Shown: piece by piece, positions 1 through 12,599 of the stretch
Layout of the letters: every line of letters begins with the position of its first letter
Numbering within the stretch: the stretch's first letter is position 1
Origin: Aristolochia californica
Lineage: Eukaryota; Streptophyta; Magnoliopsida; Piperales; Aristolochiaceae
NCBI GenBank assembly: GCA_029961685.1
Contig: JARWKL010000015.1
Location: 18,474,801-18,538,800 of the forward strand
Direction: 5' to 3'
Length of the DNA stretch: 64,000 nucleotides
Notes under the pieces: generated by a model
The model's input: the letters and a program-made list of their open reading frames with translations, nothing else
The model's database searches: none
What the model was told of the DNA's origin: nothing
Position numbers and translations under genes: made by a program

Positions 1-3000
1 ATACATTTATTATTGTTTTAGACTTTTTGAAAACATAAACTCTAAAATTTTCATTATGTTACCATCTATTTGCCTTGTCTTTTTTTGTTTACGAGAAAAA
101 AAGGGAGAGTGAAAATTCAAGTTTGGATTTTAAAGAAAAACTTGGCATCTAAAATGGAAATGCACAACTACAGAGAGAGATAATTCCTAAAAGTTTTTGT
201 AATTTTTAGAGATTGTAAATGTTTTAGTTTTTTATATATTAGGTTTTGCAAACATCGAAAAAAGGGGGAGCGGGGGATTTAACTGAGTGTTACCCCTAAT
301 CCACAAGTCATTTCTTACAAAAATGTAGTTCGTTACTCATGATCAACCGCATTACATTGATCTATGATTGTAATATCAACTTTTTCAAAATGAGCAAAAA
401 ATGGTTTATTGGTATCAGGTAAATATCCCACCACTCGTTCACATGAGAATTTAATGAGCATTTGTTATTCTCCTTAAAAGTCTTGGATCCTTAGGCCATT
501 TTCATCTTTAACATGTTTCATGCATGCATATCCATATTTAAAACATGTTAGGATCGATTAGAAATTTGTTTCATACAAAATTCCAAGGAATTAGGGGTTG
601 TACAAATGGAATTTCCCAAACATGGATAACAAAACTTTGGTGTTCATTTTTTGTTTGTTGATCAGTTTTCTTTACTTACATTTATTATTGTTTTAGATTT
701 CTTGCATACATAAACTCTAAAATTTTCAATTTGTTGTGATCTATTTGCCTTATCTTTTTATGTTTTGAGAAAAAAGGGAGGGTGAAAACTCAAGTTTGGA
801 TTTTAAAACAGAACTGGGCATCTAATATAGAAATGCACAAATGCAAAGAGAGATCATTCCAAAAAGTTTATGTAATTTTTTTGGATTGTAAACTATTTTA
901 TTTTTTGTAAATTAGATTTAGCAAATATCAGAAAAAGGGGGGAGCGGGGGATTTAAATAAGTGTTGACTCCTAATCCACTAGTCATTTCTTTCCAAAATA
1001 TAGCTCATTACTCATGATCAATCACTTTACAATGATCTATGATTGTTAGATCAACTTTTTGTAAATGGGCAAACAATGGCTTCTTTGGATCAGGTAAATA
1101 TCCCACCGCACGTTCACTTGAGAATTTAATGAGCATATGTTGTTCTCCTTAAAAGTCTTGGATCCTTGGGTCATTCGCATCTTCAACATGTTTTAAGTAT
1201 GCATTTCCATATTTAGAACAAGTTCAGATCAATTAGAAATCACTTTCTTGCAAAATTCAGAGCTATTTTGGGTTGTACTAGTAGAATTTCCCAAATATGG
1301 ATAACAAAACTTTGGTGTTCATTTGTAGTGTGGGGATAGATTTTCTTTTCTTAAATTTATTTTTGTTTTAGATTTTTTGCATACAAAAACTCTAAAATTT
1401 TAATTTTGTTGCGATCTATTTGCCTTATATTTTTTTTACGAGAAAATACGGAGAATGAAAACTCCAATTAGGATTTTAAAACAAAACCTGGCATCACAAA
1501 TTCTGAGAGAGATAATTCTAAAAAGTCTCTGTAACTTTTATGGATTGTAAGCTGTTTTAGTTTTTTATATATTAGGTTTCACAAACATCTAAAAAATGGG
1601 GGAGCGGGGGATTGAACTAAGTGTTGACTCCTAATCCACATATCATTTCTTAGAAATATATTGTTCGTTACTAGATCAATCACTTTTCAATGATCTATGA
1701 TTGTTAGATCAACTTTTTCCAAATGGGCAAAGAAGGGCATGTTTTGGATGGGGAAAATATCCCACCGCACGTTCACTTGAGAATTTAATAATCATTTGTT
1801 GTTCTCCTTAAAATTTATCCATGGGTCATTTGCTTCACACACATGTTTCATGCATGCATATCCATATTTGAAACATGTTAGGATCAATTAGAAATCTCTT
1901 TCCTACAAAATTCCAACCTATTAAGGGTTGTACTAGGCGAATTTCCCTAACAAGGATAACAAAACTTTTGCGTTCAATTGTGATATGTGGATAAATTTTC
2001 TTTACATATATTTATTATTTTTTTAAATATTTTGCATAACTAAACTCTAAAATTTTTATTTTGTTGCGATCTATTTGGCTTATCGTTTTTAATTTAATAT
2101 TAAAATGGAGAGTGAAAACTAAAGTTTGGATTTTAAAAAAAAACTTGGCATAAAAAATGGAAATGCACAAATGCAGAGAGAGATAATTCCAAAAAAGTGT
2201 CTGTAATTTTTAGGGATTGTAAACTCTTTTAGTATTTTTATATATTAGATTTTACAAACATCGGAAAAAGGGGGTAGTGGGGGATTTAACTAAGTGTTGA
2301 CACCTAACCAACAAGTCATTTCCCATAAAAATATAGCTCGTTACTCATGATCAATCACTTTACAGTGATCTATGTTTGTTAGATCAACTTTTGGTAAATG
2401 GGTAAAAAAATGGCTTGTTTGGATCGGGTATATATCCCACCACACGTTCACTTGACAATTTAATGAGCATTTTTTGTTCACCTAAAAAGTCTTTGATCCT
2501 TGGGTCATTTTCATCTCCAACATGTTTCTTGCATGCATATCCATATTTAAAACTTGTTATGATTGATTAAAAATCTCTTTCTTACAAAATTCCAAGCTAT
2601 TAGGGGTTGTACTAGTGGAATTTCGCAAACACGGATAACAAAACTTTGGTGTTCATTTGTGGTATGTGGATGGATTTTCTTTACTTACATTTATTAGTTT
2701 TTTAGACTTTTTGCATACATAAACTCTAAGAATTTCATTTTGTTGTGCTATTTGCCTTATATTTTTTTTATTTATGAGAAGAAAGGGAGAGTGAAAACTC
2801 AAGTTTGGATTTTCAAACAAAATCTGGCACCTAAAATGGAAATGCACAAATGCAGAGCGAGATAATTCCACAAAGTCTAAGTAATTTTTAGGGATTTTAA
2901 ACTCTTTTAGTTTTTTATATATTAGATTTCGAAAACATCAGAAAAAGGGGGGAGCAGTGGATTTAACAAAGTGCTCACCCCTAACCTATAAGTCATTTCT

Positions 3001-4699
3001 TAAAAAAATATAGCTCGTTACTCATGATCAATGACTTTACAATGATCTATGATTGTTAGATCAACTTTTGGTAAATAGGTAAAAAAAGGATTGTTTGGAT
3101 CGGGAAATTTTCCCACCGCACGTTCACTTGAGAATTTAATGAGCATTTGTTGTTCTCCTTAAAAGTCTTGGAACCTAGGGTAATTTGCATCTTCAACTTG
3201 TTTCATGTATGTATATACATATTTAAAACATGTTAGGATCAATTAGTAATCTCTATTTTACAAAATTCTAGGCTATGAGGGGTTATACAAGATGAATTTC
3301 CCAAACATGGATAACAAAACTTTGGTGTTCATTTGTGGTGTTTGGATAAATTTTCTTTACTTACATTTATTATGATTTTAGATTTTTTGCATACATAAAC
3401 TCTAAAATTTTCATATTGTTTAGATCTATTTAGCTTTTTTTTTTTTTACGAGAAAAATGGGAGAGTGGAAACTCAAGTTTGGATTTTAAAAAAAAAACCT
3501 GGCATCTAAAATGGGAATGAACAAATGCAGAGAGAGATAATTCTAAAAAGTCTGTGTAATTTTTAGGGACTGTAAATAGTTATAGTTTTTTATATATTAG
3601 ATTTTGCAAACATCAGAAAAAGAGAGGAGCGGGGGATTTAACTGAGTGTTGATTCCAAATCCACAAATCATTTCTTAGAAAAATACAGTTCGTTACTCAT
3701 GATCACTTTACAATGATCTATGATTGTTAGATCAACTTTTTCTTAAATGGCCAAAAAAAAATGCTTGCTTGGATCGGGTAAATATCCCACCGCACTTTCA
3801 CTTGAGAATTTAAAGAGCATTTGTTGCTCTCCTTAAAAGTCTTTGATCCGAGGGTCATTTTCATCTCCAACATGTTTCATACATGCATATCCATGTTTAG
3901 AAGGAGTTAGGATCAGTTAGAAATCTCTTTCTTACAAAATTTCAAGCTATTAGGGGTTGTACTAATGGAATTTCCCAAACATGGATCACAAAACTTTGGT
4001 GTTCATTTGTAGTGTGTGGATAAATTTTCTTTACATACATTTAATATTGTTTTAGATGTTTTGCATTTTTAAACTCTAAAATTTTGCTTTCGTTGCGATC
4101 TATTTGCCTTTTCTTTTTTATTTAATGAGAAAAAATGGAGAGTAAAAACTCAAGTTTGGATTTTACAACAAAACCTGACATCTAAAATGGAAATGCACAA
4201 ATACTGGGAGAGACATTTCCAAATAAGTCTCTGTAATTTTTAAGAATTGTAAACTCTTTTAGTTTTTTATATATTAGATTTTGCAAACATCAGAAAATGG
4301 GGGGAGCGGGGGATTTAACTGAGTGTTGACCCCTAACCCAGTGGTCATTTTTTTCAAAACTATAGCTCGTTACTCATGATCAATCACTTTACAATGATCT
4401 ATGATTGTTAGATCAACTTTTGGTAAATGGGTAAAAAATGGCTTGTTTGGATCGGGTAAACATCCCACCACTCGATCACTTGAGAATTTAATGAGCATTT
4501 GTTGTTGCCCTTAAAAGTTTTGGATCCTAGGGTTATTTGCATCTTCAACATGTTCCACGCATGCACATCCATATTTTAAATGTGCTAGGATCAATTAAAA
4601 ATCTCTTTCTTACAAAATTTCAAGCTATTAGGTATTGTACTAGTGAAATTTCCCAAACATGGATAACAAAACTTTGGTGTACATTTGTGGGTATGGATA

Positions 4700-4810
4700 A
4701 ATTTATTTACTTAAATTTATTATTGTTTTAGATGTTTTGCATACGTTTATTATTGTTGTATATTTTTTGCAAACATATATTACTTTTTTAGACTTTTTGC
4801 ATACATAAAC
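4700..4810. repeat. Local ~36-60-bp duplication in a G monomer
   Basis: The phrase 'tttattattgttttagatgttttgcatac' is followed by two more degenerate copies before 'ataaactctaaaattttcattatg'. Comparable expansions occur only in G-type monomers at 31,780-31,865, 49,030-49,090, 56,890-56,950 and 61,640-61,700, which makes them a type marker. The window start (1-60) is the last part of another such monomer. Confidence 0.8.
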
Positions 4811-7800
4811 TCTAAAATTTTCATTATGTTGCGATCTATTTGCCTTGTCTTTTTTTGTTTACAAGAAAAAAGGGAGAGTGAAAATTCAAGTTTGGATTTT
4901 AAAGAAAAACTTGGCATCTAAAATGGAAATGCACAAATTTAGAGAGAGATAATTCCAAATTTTTTTTGTAATTTTTAGAGATTTTAAAATCTTTTAGTTT
5001 TTTATATCTTAGGTTTCACAAACATCGAAAAAAGGGGGAGCGGGGGGTTTAACTGAGTGTTGCCCCTAATTTACATGTCATTTCTTATAAAAATTTAGCT
5101 TATTACTCATGATCAAACGCATTACATTGATCTATGATTGTAATATCAACTTTTTTCAAAAAGGGCAAAAAATCGTTTGTTGGGATCGGGTAAATATCCT
5201 ACCGCCCGTTCACTTGGGAATTTAATATGCATTTGTTGTTCTCCTTTAAAATCTTGGATCCTTGGGTCATTTTCATCTTTAACATGTTTCATGCATGCAT
5301 ATCCATATTTAAAACATGTTAGGATCGATTAGAAATTTGTTTCTTACAAAATTCCAAGTTATTAGGGGCGGTACAAGTGAAATTTCCCAAACATGGATAA
5401 CAAAACTTTGGTGTTCATTTTTTGTGTGTTGATAAGTTTTCTTTACTTACATTTATTATTGTTTTAGATTTTTTGCATACATAAACTCTAAAATTTTCAT
5501 TTTGTTGAGATCTATTTCCCTTATCTTTTTTTATTTACGAGAAAAAAGGGAGGGTGAAAACTCAAGTTTGGATTTTAAAACAGTACTTGGCATTTAAAAT
5601 GGAAATGAACAAATGCAGAGAGATCATTCCAAAAAGTCTCCGTAAATTTTATGGATTGTAAACTCTTTTATTTTTTGTAAATAAGATTTCACAAACATCA
5701 GAAAAAGGGGGGAGCGGGGATTTAACTGAGTGTTGACTCCTAATCCACAAGTCATTTCTTTCCAAAATACAGCTCGTTATTCATGATCAATCACTTTACA
5801 ATCATCTATGATTGTTAGATCAACTTTTTGTAAATGGGCAAAAAATGGCTTATTGGGTTTAAGTAATATCCCACCGCTTGTTCACTTGAGAATTTAATGA
5901 GCATATGTTGTTCTCCTTAAAAGTCTTGGATCCTTGGGTGATTCGCATCTTCAACATGTTTTCTGCATGCATTTCCATGTTTAGAACAAGTTAGGTCAAT
6001 TAGAAATCTCTTTCTTACAAAATTCAGAGCTATCTGGGGTTGTACTAGTGGAATTTCCCAAATATGGATAACAAAACTTTGGTGTTCATTTGTAGTGTGG
6101 GGATAAAAAAAATTTTAAAACTTTATTAATGTTTTATATTTTTTGCTTACAAAAACTTTAAAATTTTAATTTTGTTGCAATCTATTTGCCTTATCTGTTA
6201 TTGTTTACGAGAAAAAAGGGAGAGCGAAAACTCTAGTTTGGATTTTAAAACAAAACCTGGCATCTAAAATGGAAATGTACAAATTCAGAGAGAGATAATT
6301 TCAAAAATTCTCTATAATTATTAAGGATTGTAAGCTCTTTTTGTTTATTATATATTAGGTTTCACAAACATCAAAAAAAAGGGGGAGCAGGGGATTGAAC
6401 TGAGTGTTGACTCCTAATCCACAAGTTATTTCTTAGAAAAATATTGTTCGTTACTCATGATCAATCACTTTTCAATGATCTATGATTGTCAGATAAACGT
6501 TTTTTAAAAAGGACAAAAAAGGCCAAGTTTTGGAAGGGGTAAATATCCCCACGCATGTTCACTTGTGAATTTAATAATCATTTGTTGTTCTCCTTAAAAG
6601 GCTTTTATCCTTGGGTCATTTGCATCACACACATGTTTCATGCATGCATATTCATATTTGAAACATGTTAGGATCAATTAGAAATCTCTTTCTTACAAAA
6701 TTCCAAGCTATTAAGGGTTGTACTAGTGGAATTTCGCTAACATGGATAACAAAACTTTTTTGTTCAATTGTGATGTGTGCATAAATTTTCTTTACTTACA
6801 TTTATTATTGTTTAAATTTTTTGCATATCTAAACTCTAAAATTTTCATTTCGTTGCAATCTATTTGCCTTATCTTTTTTAATTTAAGATTAAAATGGAGA
6901 GTGAAAACTCAAGTTTGGATTTTAAAACAAAACCTGGCATCTAAAATGGAAATGCACAAATGTAGAGAGAGATAATTCCAAAAAGTGTCTGTAATTTTTA
7001 GGGATTGTAAACTCTTTTAGTTTTTTTATATATTAGATTTCGCAAACTTCGAAAAAAGGGGGCAGTGGGGGATTTAACTGAGTGTTGACACCTAACCCAC
7101 AAGTCATTTCCCAAAAAAATATAGCTCGTTACTCGTGTTTGTAAGATCAACTTTTGGTAAATGGGCAAAAACTGGCTTGTTTGGATCAGGTAAATATCCC
7201 ATCGTACGTTCACCTTAGAATTTAATGAGCATTTTTTTTTCACCTAAAAAGTCTTCAATCCTTGGGTCATTTGAATATTCAACATGTTTCTTGTATGCAT
7301 ATCCATATTTAAAACATGTTAGGATTGATTAGAAATCTCTTTCTTACAAAATTCCAAGCAATTAGGGGTAGTACTAGTGGAATTTCCCAAACACAGATAA
7401 CAAAACATTAGTGTTCATTTGTGGTCTGTGGATGAATTTTCTTTTGTTACATTTATCATTGTTATAGATTTTTTGCATACATAAACTCTAAAATTTTCAT
7501 TTTGTTGTGATCTATTTGCCTTATATTTTTTATTTATGAGAAGAAAGGGATAGTGAAAACTCAAGTTTGGATTTTCAAACAAAATCTGGCATCTAAAATG
7601 GAAATGCAAAAATGAAGAGAGAGATAATTGAAAAAAGTCTCTGTAATTTTTAGGGATTGTAAACTCCTTTAGTTTTTTATATATTAGATTCCGGAAACAT
7701 CAGAAAAGGGGGGATCAGTGATTTTAACAAAGTGTTCACCCCTAACTTATGAGTCATTTCTTAAAAAATTATAACTAGTTACTCATGATCAATGACTTTA

Positions 7801-8820
7801 CAATGATATATGGTTGTTAGATAAACTTTTGGTAAATGGGTAAAAAATGGCTTGTTTGGATCGGGAAAATTTCCCAATGCATGTACACTTGAGAATTTAA
7901 TGAGAATTTGTTGTTCTCCTTAAAATTCTTCGATCCTAGGGTAGTTTGCATCTTCAACATGTTTCATGCATGTATATCCATATTTAAAACTTGTTAGGAT
8001 CAATTAGAAATCTCTATTTTACAAAATTCCAAGCTATTAGGGGTTATACAAGATGAATTTCCCAAACATGGATAACAAAACTTTGGTGTTCATTTGTGGT
8101 GTGTGGATAAATTTTCATGACTTACATTTATTATTGTTTTAGATTTTTTCATAAATAAACTCTAAAATTTTCCTTTTGTTTTGATCTATTTGCATTATCT
8201 TTTTTTGTTTACGAGAAAAAAGGGAGAGTGGAAACGCAGGTTTGGATTTTAAAACAAAACCTGGCATCTAAAATGGAAATGCACAAATGCAAAGAGAGAT
8301 AATTCCAAAAAGTTTCTGTAATTTTTAAAGATTGTAAACTCTTTTAGTTTTTTATATATTTGATTTTGCAAAAATCGGAAAAAGGAGGAGCGGGGGATTT
8401 AACTGAGTGTTGACTCCTAATCCACGAGTCATTTCTTAGAAAAATATAGTTCATTACTCATGATCACTTTACAATGATCTATGATTTTTAGATCAACTTT
8501 TTGTAAATGGCCAAAAAAATGGCTTGTTTGGATCAAGTAAATATCCCGTCGCACGTTCACTTGAGAACTTCATTAGCATTTGTTGTTCTCCTTAAAACTC
8601 TTGGATCCTTGGGTCATTTGCCTCTTCAATATGTTTTATGCATGCATATGCATATTTAGAAGGAGTTAGGATCAATTGCATATCCATATAAATCTCTTTT
8701 TTATTTACGAGAAAAAGGAGAGTAAAAACTAAAGTTTGGTTTTAAAAAAAAACCTGGCATCTAAAATGGAAATGCAAATATACAGAGAGAGATAATTCCT
8801 AAAAGTCTCTGTAATTTTTT

Positions 8821-9114
8821 CAAGAGAGATTGGCTTCTGCTGTTGTCAATTAGCTTGGGTTCAGGTCATACAAAGAAGAAAAATAGATATTTCTCGTAAG
8901 AATATAACAACAAGGGTATTTCTTTTTCTTCGGTTCAGTGTTTACTTTCAGGTATTTCATCTCCTATATTGCAAGGCTACTATGTTCAATTCAAGGTGAA
9001 TAACAGAGACTGAGCTGCCAAAAAATTAGTGCGGAAATGGGCGAAGAGTCAGAAGAAAGTTATGGCACGCGAGTTTCTGCGCATTCGTCCGACAAGCATC
9101 CACTCGGGCTGCAT
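8821..9114. other. Non-satellite insert, 294 bp, origin unknown
   Basis: The satellite text stops after 'gtctctgtaatttttt' and resumes with 'agttttttatatattagg'. Between these lies a unique sequence with higher GC than its surroundings, especially from 9,025 to 9,114 (for example 'atggcacgcgagtttctgcg' and 'tccactcgggctgcat'). About 20 bp of the monomer are missing at the junction and no target-site duplication is seen. This fits filler DNA captured during break repair rather than transposition. No complete reading frame or recognised family is present. An organellar (NUMT/NUPT) or gene-fragment origin is possible but I could not identify it. Confidence 0.8.
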
Positions 9115-12100
9115 AGTTTTTTATATATTAGGTTTCGCAAACATTGAAAAAAGGGGGGAGCGGGGGATTGAAGAGTGTTGACTTCCAAATCCACAAGTCA
9201 TTTCTTAGAAAAATATAGTTCGTTACTCATGATCAATCACTTTAATATGATCTATGATTGTTAGATCAACTTTTTGTCAATGGGAAAAGATGGATTGTTT
9301 GGATCGGGTAAATATCCCACCGCATGTTCACTTGAGAATTTAATGAGCATTTTTTATTCTCCTTAAAAGTCTTTGATCTTAGGGTCATTTTCATCTCCAA
9401 CATGTTTCATGCATGCATATCTATATTTAAAACATGTTTGGATCAATTAGAAATCTCTTTCTTGCAAAATTCCAAGCTATGAGGGGTTGTACTAGTGAAA
9501 TTTCCCAAACTTGGATAACAAAACTTTGGTGTTCATTTGTGGTGTGGATAAATTTTCTTTACATACATTTATTATTATTTTTTATTTTTTGCATACCTAA
9601 ATTCTAAAATTTTCATTTTGTTGCTATCTATTTGCCTTTTCTTTTTTATTTTGTGAGAAAAAATGGAGAGTGAAAGCTCAAGTTTGGATTTTAAAACAAA
9701 ACCTAACATCTAAAATGGAAATGTACAAATACAGAGAGAGAAAATTCCAAACAAGTTTCTGTAAATTTTAGGAATTGTAAACTCTTTTTCCATACATAAA
9801 CTCTAAAATTATCAATATGTTGTCATCTGTTTGGTTTGTCTTTTTTTGTTTACGAGAAAAAAAAAGAGTGAAAATTCAAGTTTGGATTTTAAAGAAACAC
9901 TTGGCATCTAAAACGGAAATGCACAAATGTAGAGAGAGATAACTACAAAAAGGTTATGTAATTTTTAGAGATTCTAAAATGTTTTAGCTTTTTATATATT
10001 AGGTTTCGTAAACATAAAAAAAAAAAGTTGAGTGTTGACCCCTAATCCAAAAGTCATTTCTTACAAAAATATAGCTCGTTACTCATGTTCAATAGCATTA
10101 CATTTATCTATGATTGTAATATCAACATTTTCAAAATGGGCAACAAATGGTTTGCTGAGATCGGGTAAATATCCCAACGCTCGTTCACATGCGGATTTAA
10201 TGAGCATTTGTTGTTCTCCTTAAAAGTCTTGGATCCTTGGGTCATTTTCAACTTCAACAAGTTTCATGCATGCATATCCATATTTAAAACATGTTAGGAT
10301 CGATTAGAAATCTGTTTCTTCCAAAATTCCAAGTTATTATGGGTTGTACAAGTGGAATTTCCCAAACATGGATATCAAAACTTTGGTGTTCATTTTTTGT
10401 GTGTTGATAATTTTTCTTTAATTACATTTATTATTGTTTTAGATTTTTTTCTTACATAAACTCTAAAATTTTCATTTTGTTGTGATCTATTTGCCTTATC
10501 ATTTTTTGTTTATGAGAAAAAAGGGAGGGTGAAACTCATGTTTAGATTTTAAAACAGAACTTGGCATCTAAAATGGAAATAAACAAATGCAGAGAGAGAT
10601 AATTCCAAAAAGTCTCTGTAATTTTTAGGGATTGTAAACTCTTTTATTTTTTGTAAATTAGATTTTGCAAACATAAAAAAGATGGGGGAGCGGGGGATTT
10701 AACTGAGTGTTGACTCCTAATCCACAAGTCATTTCTTTCCAAAATATAGATCGTTACTCATGATCAATCACTTTACAATGATCAATGATTGTTAGATCAA
10801 CTTTTTGTATATGGGCAAAATATGGCTTGTTTGGATTGGGTAAATATCCCACCGCACGTTCACTTGAGAATTTAATGAGCCTTTGTTTTTCTCCTTAAAA
10901 GTCTTGGATCCTTGGGTCATTCGCATCTTCAACATGTTTTATGCATGTATATCCATATTTAGAACAACTTAGAATCAATTAGAAATCACTTTCTTAAAAA
11001 ATTCAGAGCTACTTGGGTTTGTACTAGTGGAATTTCCCAAATATGGATAACAAAACCTTGGTGTTCATTTGTAGTGTGGGGATAAATTTTCTTTACATAA
11101 ATTTATTATTGTTTTATATTTTTGCATACAAAAACTCTATAATTTAAATTTTGTTGCAATCTATTTTCCTTATCTTTTTTTGTTTACGAGAGAAAAGGGA
11201 GAGTGAAAACTCCAATTTGAATTTTAAAACAAAATCTGGCATCTATAATGGAAATGCACAAATTCAGAGATAGATAATTGCAAAAAGTGTCAGTAATTTG
11301 TAGGGATTGTAAGTTCTTTTACTTTTTTATATATTAGGTTTCACAAACATCGAAAAAAGGGGGGAGCGGGGGATTGAACTGAGTGTTGACTCCTAATCCA
11401 CAAATCATTTCTTAGAAAAATAATGTTCGTTACTCATGATCAATCACTTTTCAATGATTTATGCTTGTTAGATCAACTTTTTGTAAATCGGCAAAAAAGG
11501 GCATGTTTTGGAAGGGGATAATATCCCACCGTACGTTCACTTGAGAATTTAATTATCATTTTTTGTTCTCCTTAAATGTCTTTTATCCTTGGGTAATTTG
11601 CATCACACACATGTTTCATGCATGCATATCCAAATTTGAAACATGTTAGGATCAAATAGAATTCTCTTACTTACAAAATTCCTAGCTATTAAGGGTTGTA
11701 CTAGTGGAATTTCCCTAACATGAATAACCAAACATTTGTTTTCAATTGCGGTGTGTGGATAAATTTTCTTTACTAACATTTATTTTTTTTGAGATTTTTT
11801 GCTTATCGAAACTCTAAAATTTTTATTTTGTTGCGATCTATTTGCCTTATCTTTTTTAATTTAAAATAAAAAAGAAGAGTGAAAACTCAAGATTGGATTT
11901 TAAAACAAAACCTGGCATCTAAAAGTGAAATGCACAAATGCAGAGAGAGATAATTCCAAAACGTGTCTATAATTTTTAGGGATTGTAAACTCTTTTAGTT
12001 TTTTATATATTAGATTTCGGAAACATCGAAAAAGGAGAGTAGCAGGGGATTTAACTGAGTGTTGACACCTAACCCACAAGTCATTTCTCATAAAAATATA

Positions 12101-12599
12101 ACTCGTTACTCATGTTCAATCACTTTACAATGATCTATGTTTGTTAGATCAACTTTTTCAAAATGGCCACAATATGGCTTGTTGGGATCGGGTAAATATC
12201 CCATCTCTCGTTCACTTTAGAATTTAATGAGCATTTAATTTTCTCCTTAGAAGTCTTGGATCCTTGTGTCATTTTCATCTTCAACATGTTTCATGCAGGC
12301 ATATCCGTAATTAAAACATGTTAGGATCGATTAGAAATCTGTTTCTTACAAAACTCCAAGCTATTAGGGGCTATAATAGTGGAATTTCCAAAACATGGAT
12401 AACAAAACTTTGGTGTTCATTTTTTGTGCGTTGATAAATTTTCTTTTCTTACATATATTATTATTTTAGATTTTTTGCATACATAAACTCTAAAATTTTC
12501 ATTTTGTTGTGATATTTGCCTTATCTTTTTTTGTTTACAATAAAAAAGGAAGAGTGAAAATTCAAGTTTGGATTTTAAAACCGAACTTGGCATCTATAA

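Larger units (their letters stand above)
1..12150. repeat. 7-mer higher-order repeat block (A-B-C-D-E-F-G)
   Basis: Monomer types recur every seventh copy: A (485), B (1160), C (1815), D (2494), E (3170), F (3844), G (4522), then A (5256), B (5928), C (6605), D (7256), E (7931), damaged F (8603 and 9374), truncated G, then A (10231), B (10906), C (11583). Diagnostics: A has 'aggatcgattagaaat' and 'tgtttc'; B has 'tttagaacaagttagg'; C has 'cacacacatgtttc' and 'aagggttgtactag'; D has 'tttcttgcatgc' with 'ggattgatt'; E has 'ctctattttac' and 'tacaagatgaattt'; F has 'agaaggagtt' or a 'ctccaacatg' variant; G has 'gcacatcc' and 'gctaggatcaattaaaaat'. The first unit length is 4,771 bp. Confidence 0.8.

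Noticed and set aside
8821..9114. Solo LTR or MITE
   Set aside because: No terminal inverted repeats, no TG...CA ends and no target-site duplication; satellite bases are missing rather than duplicated.
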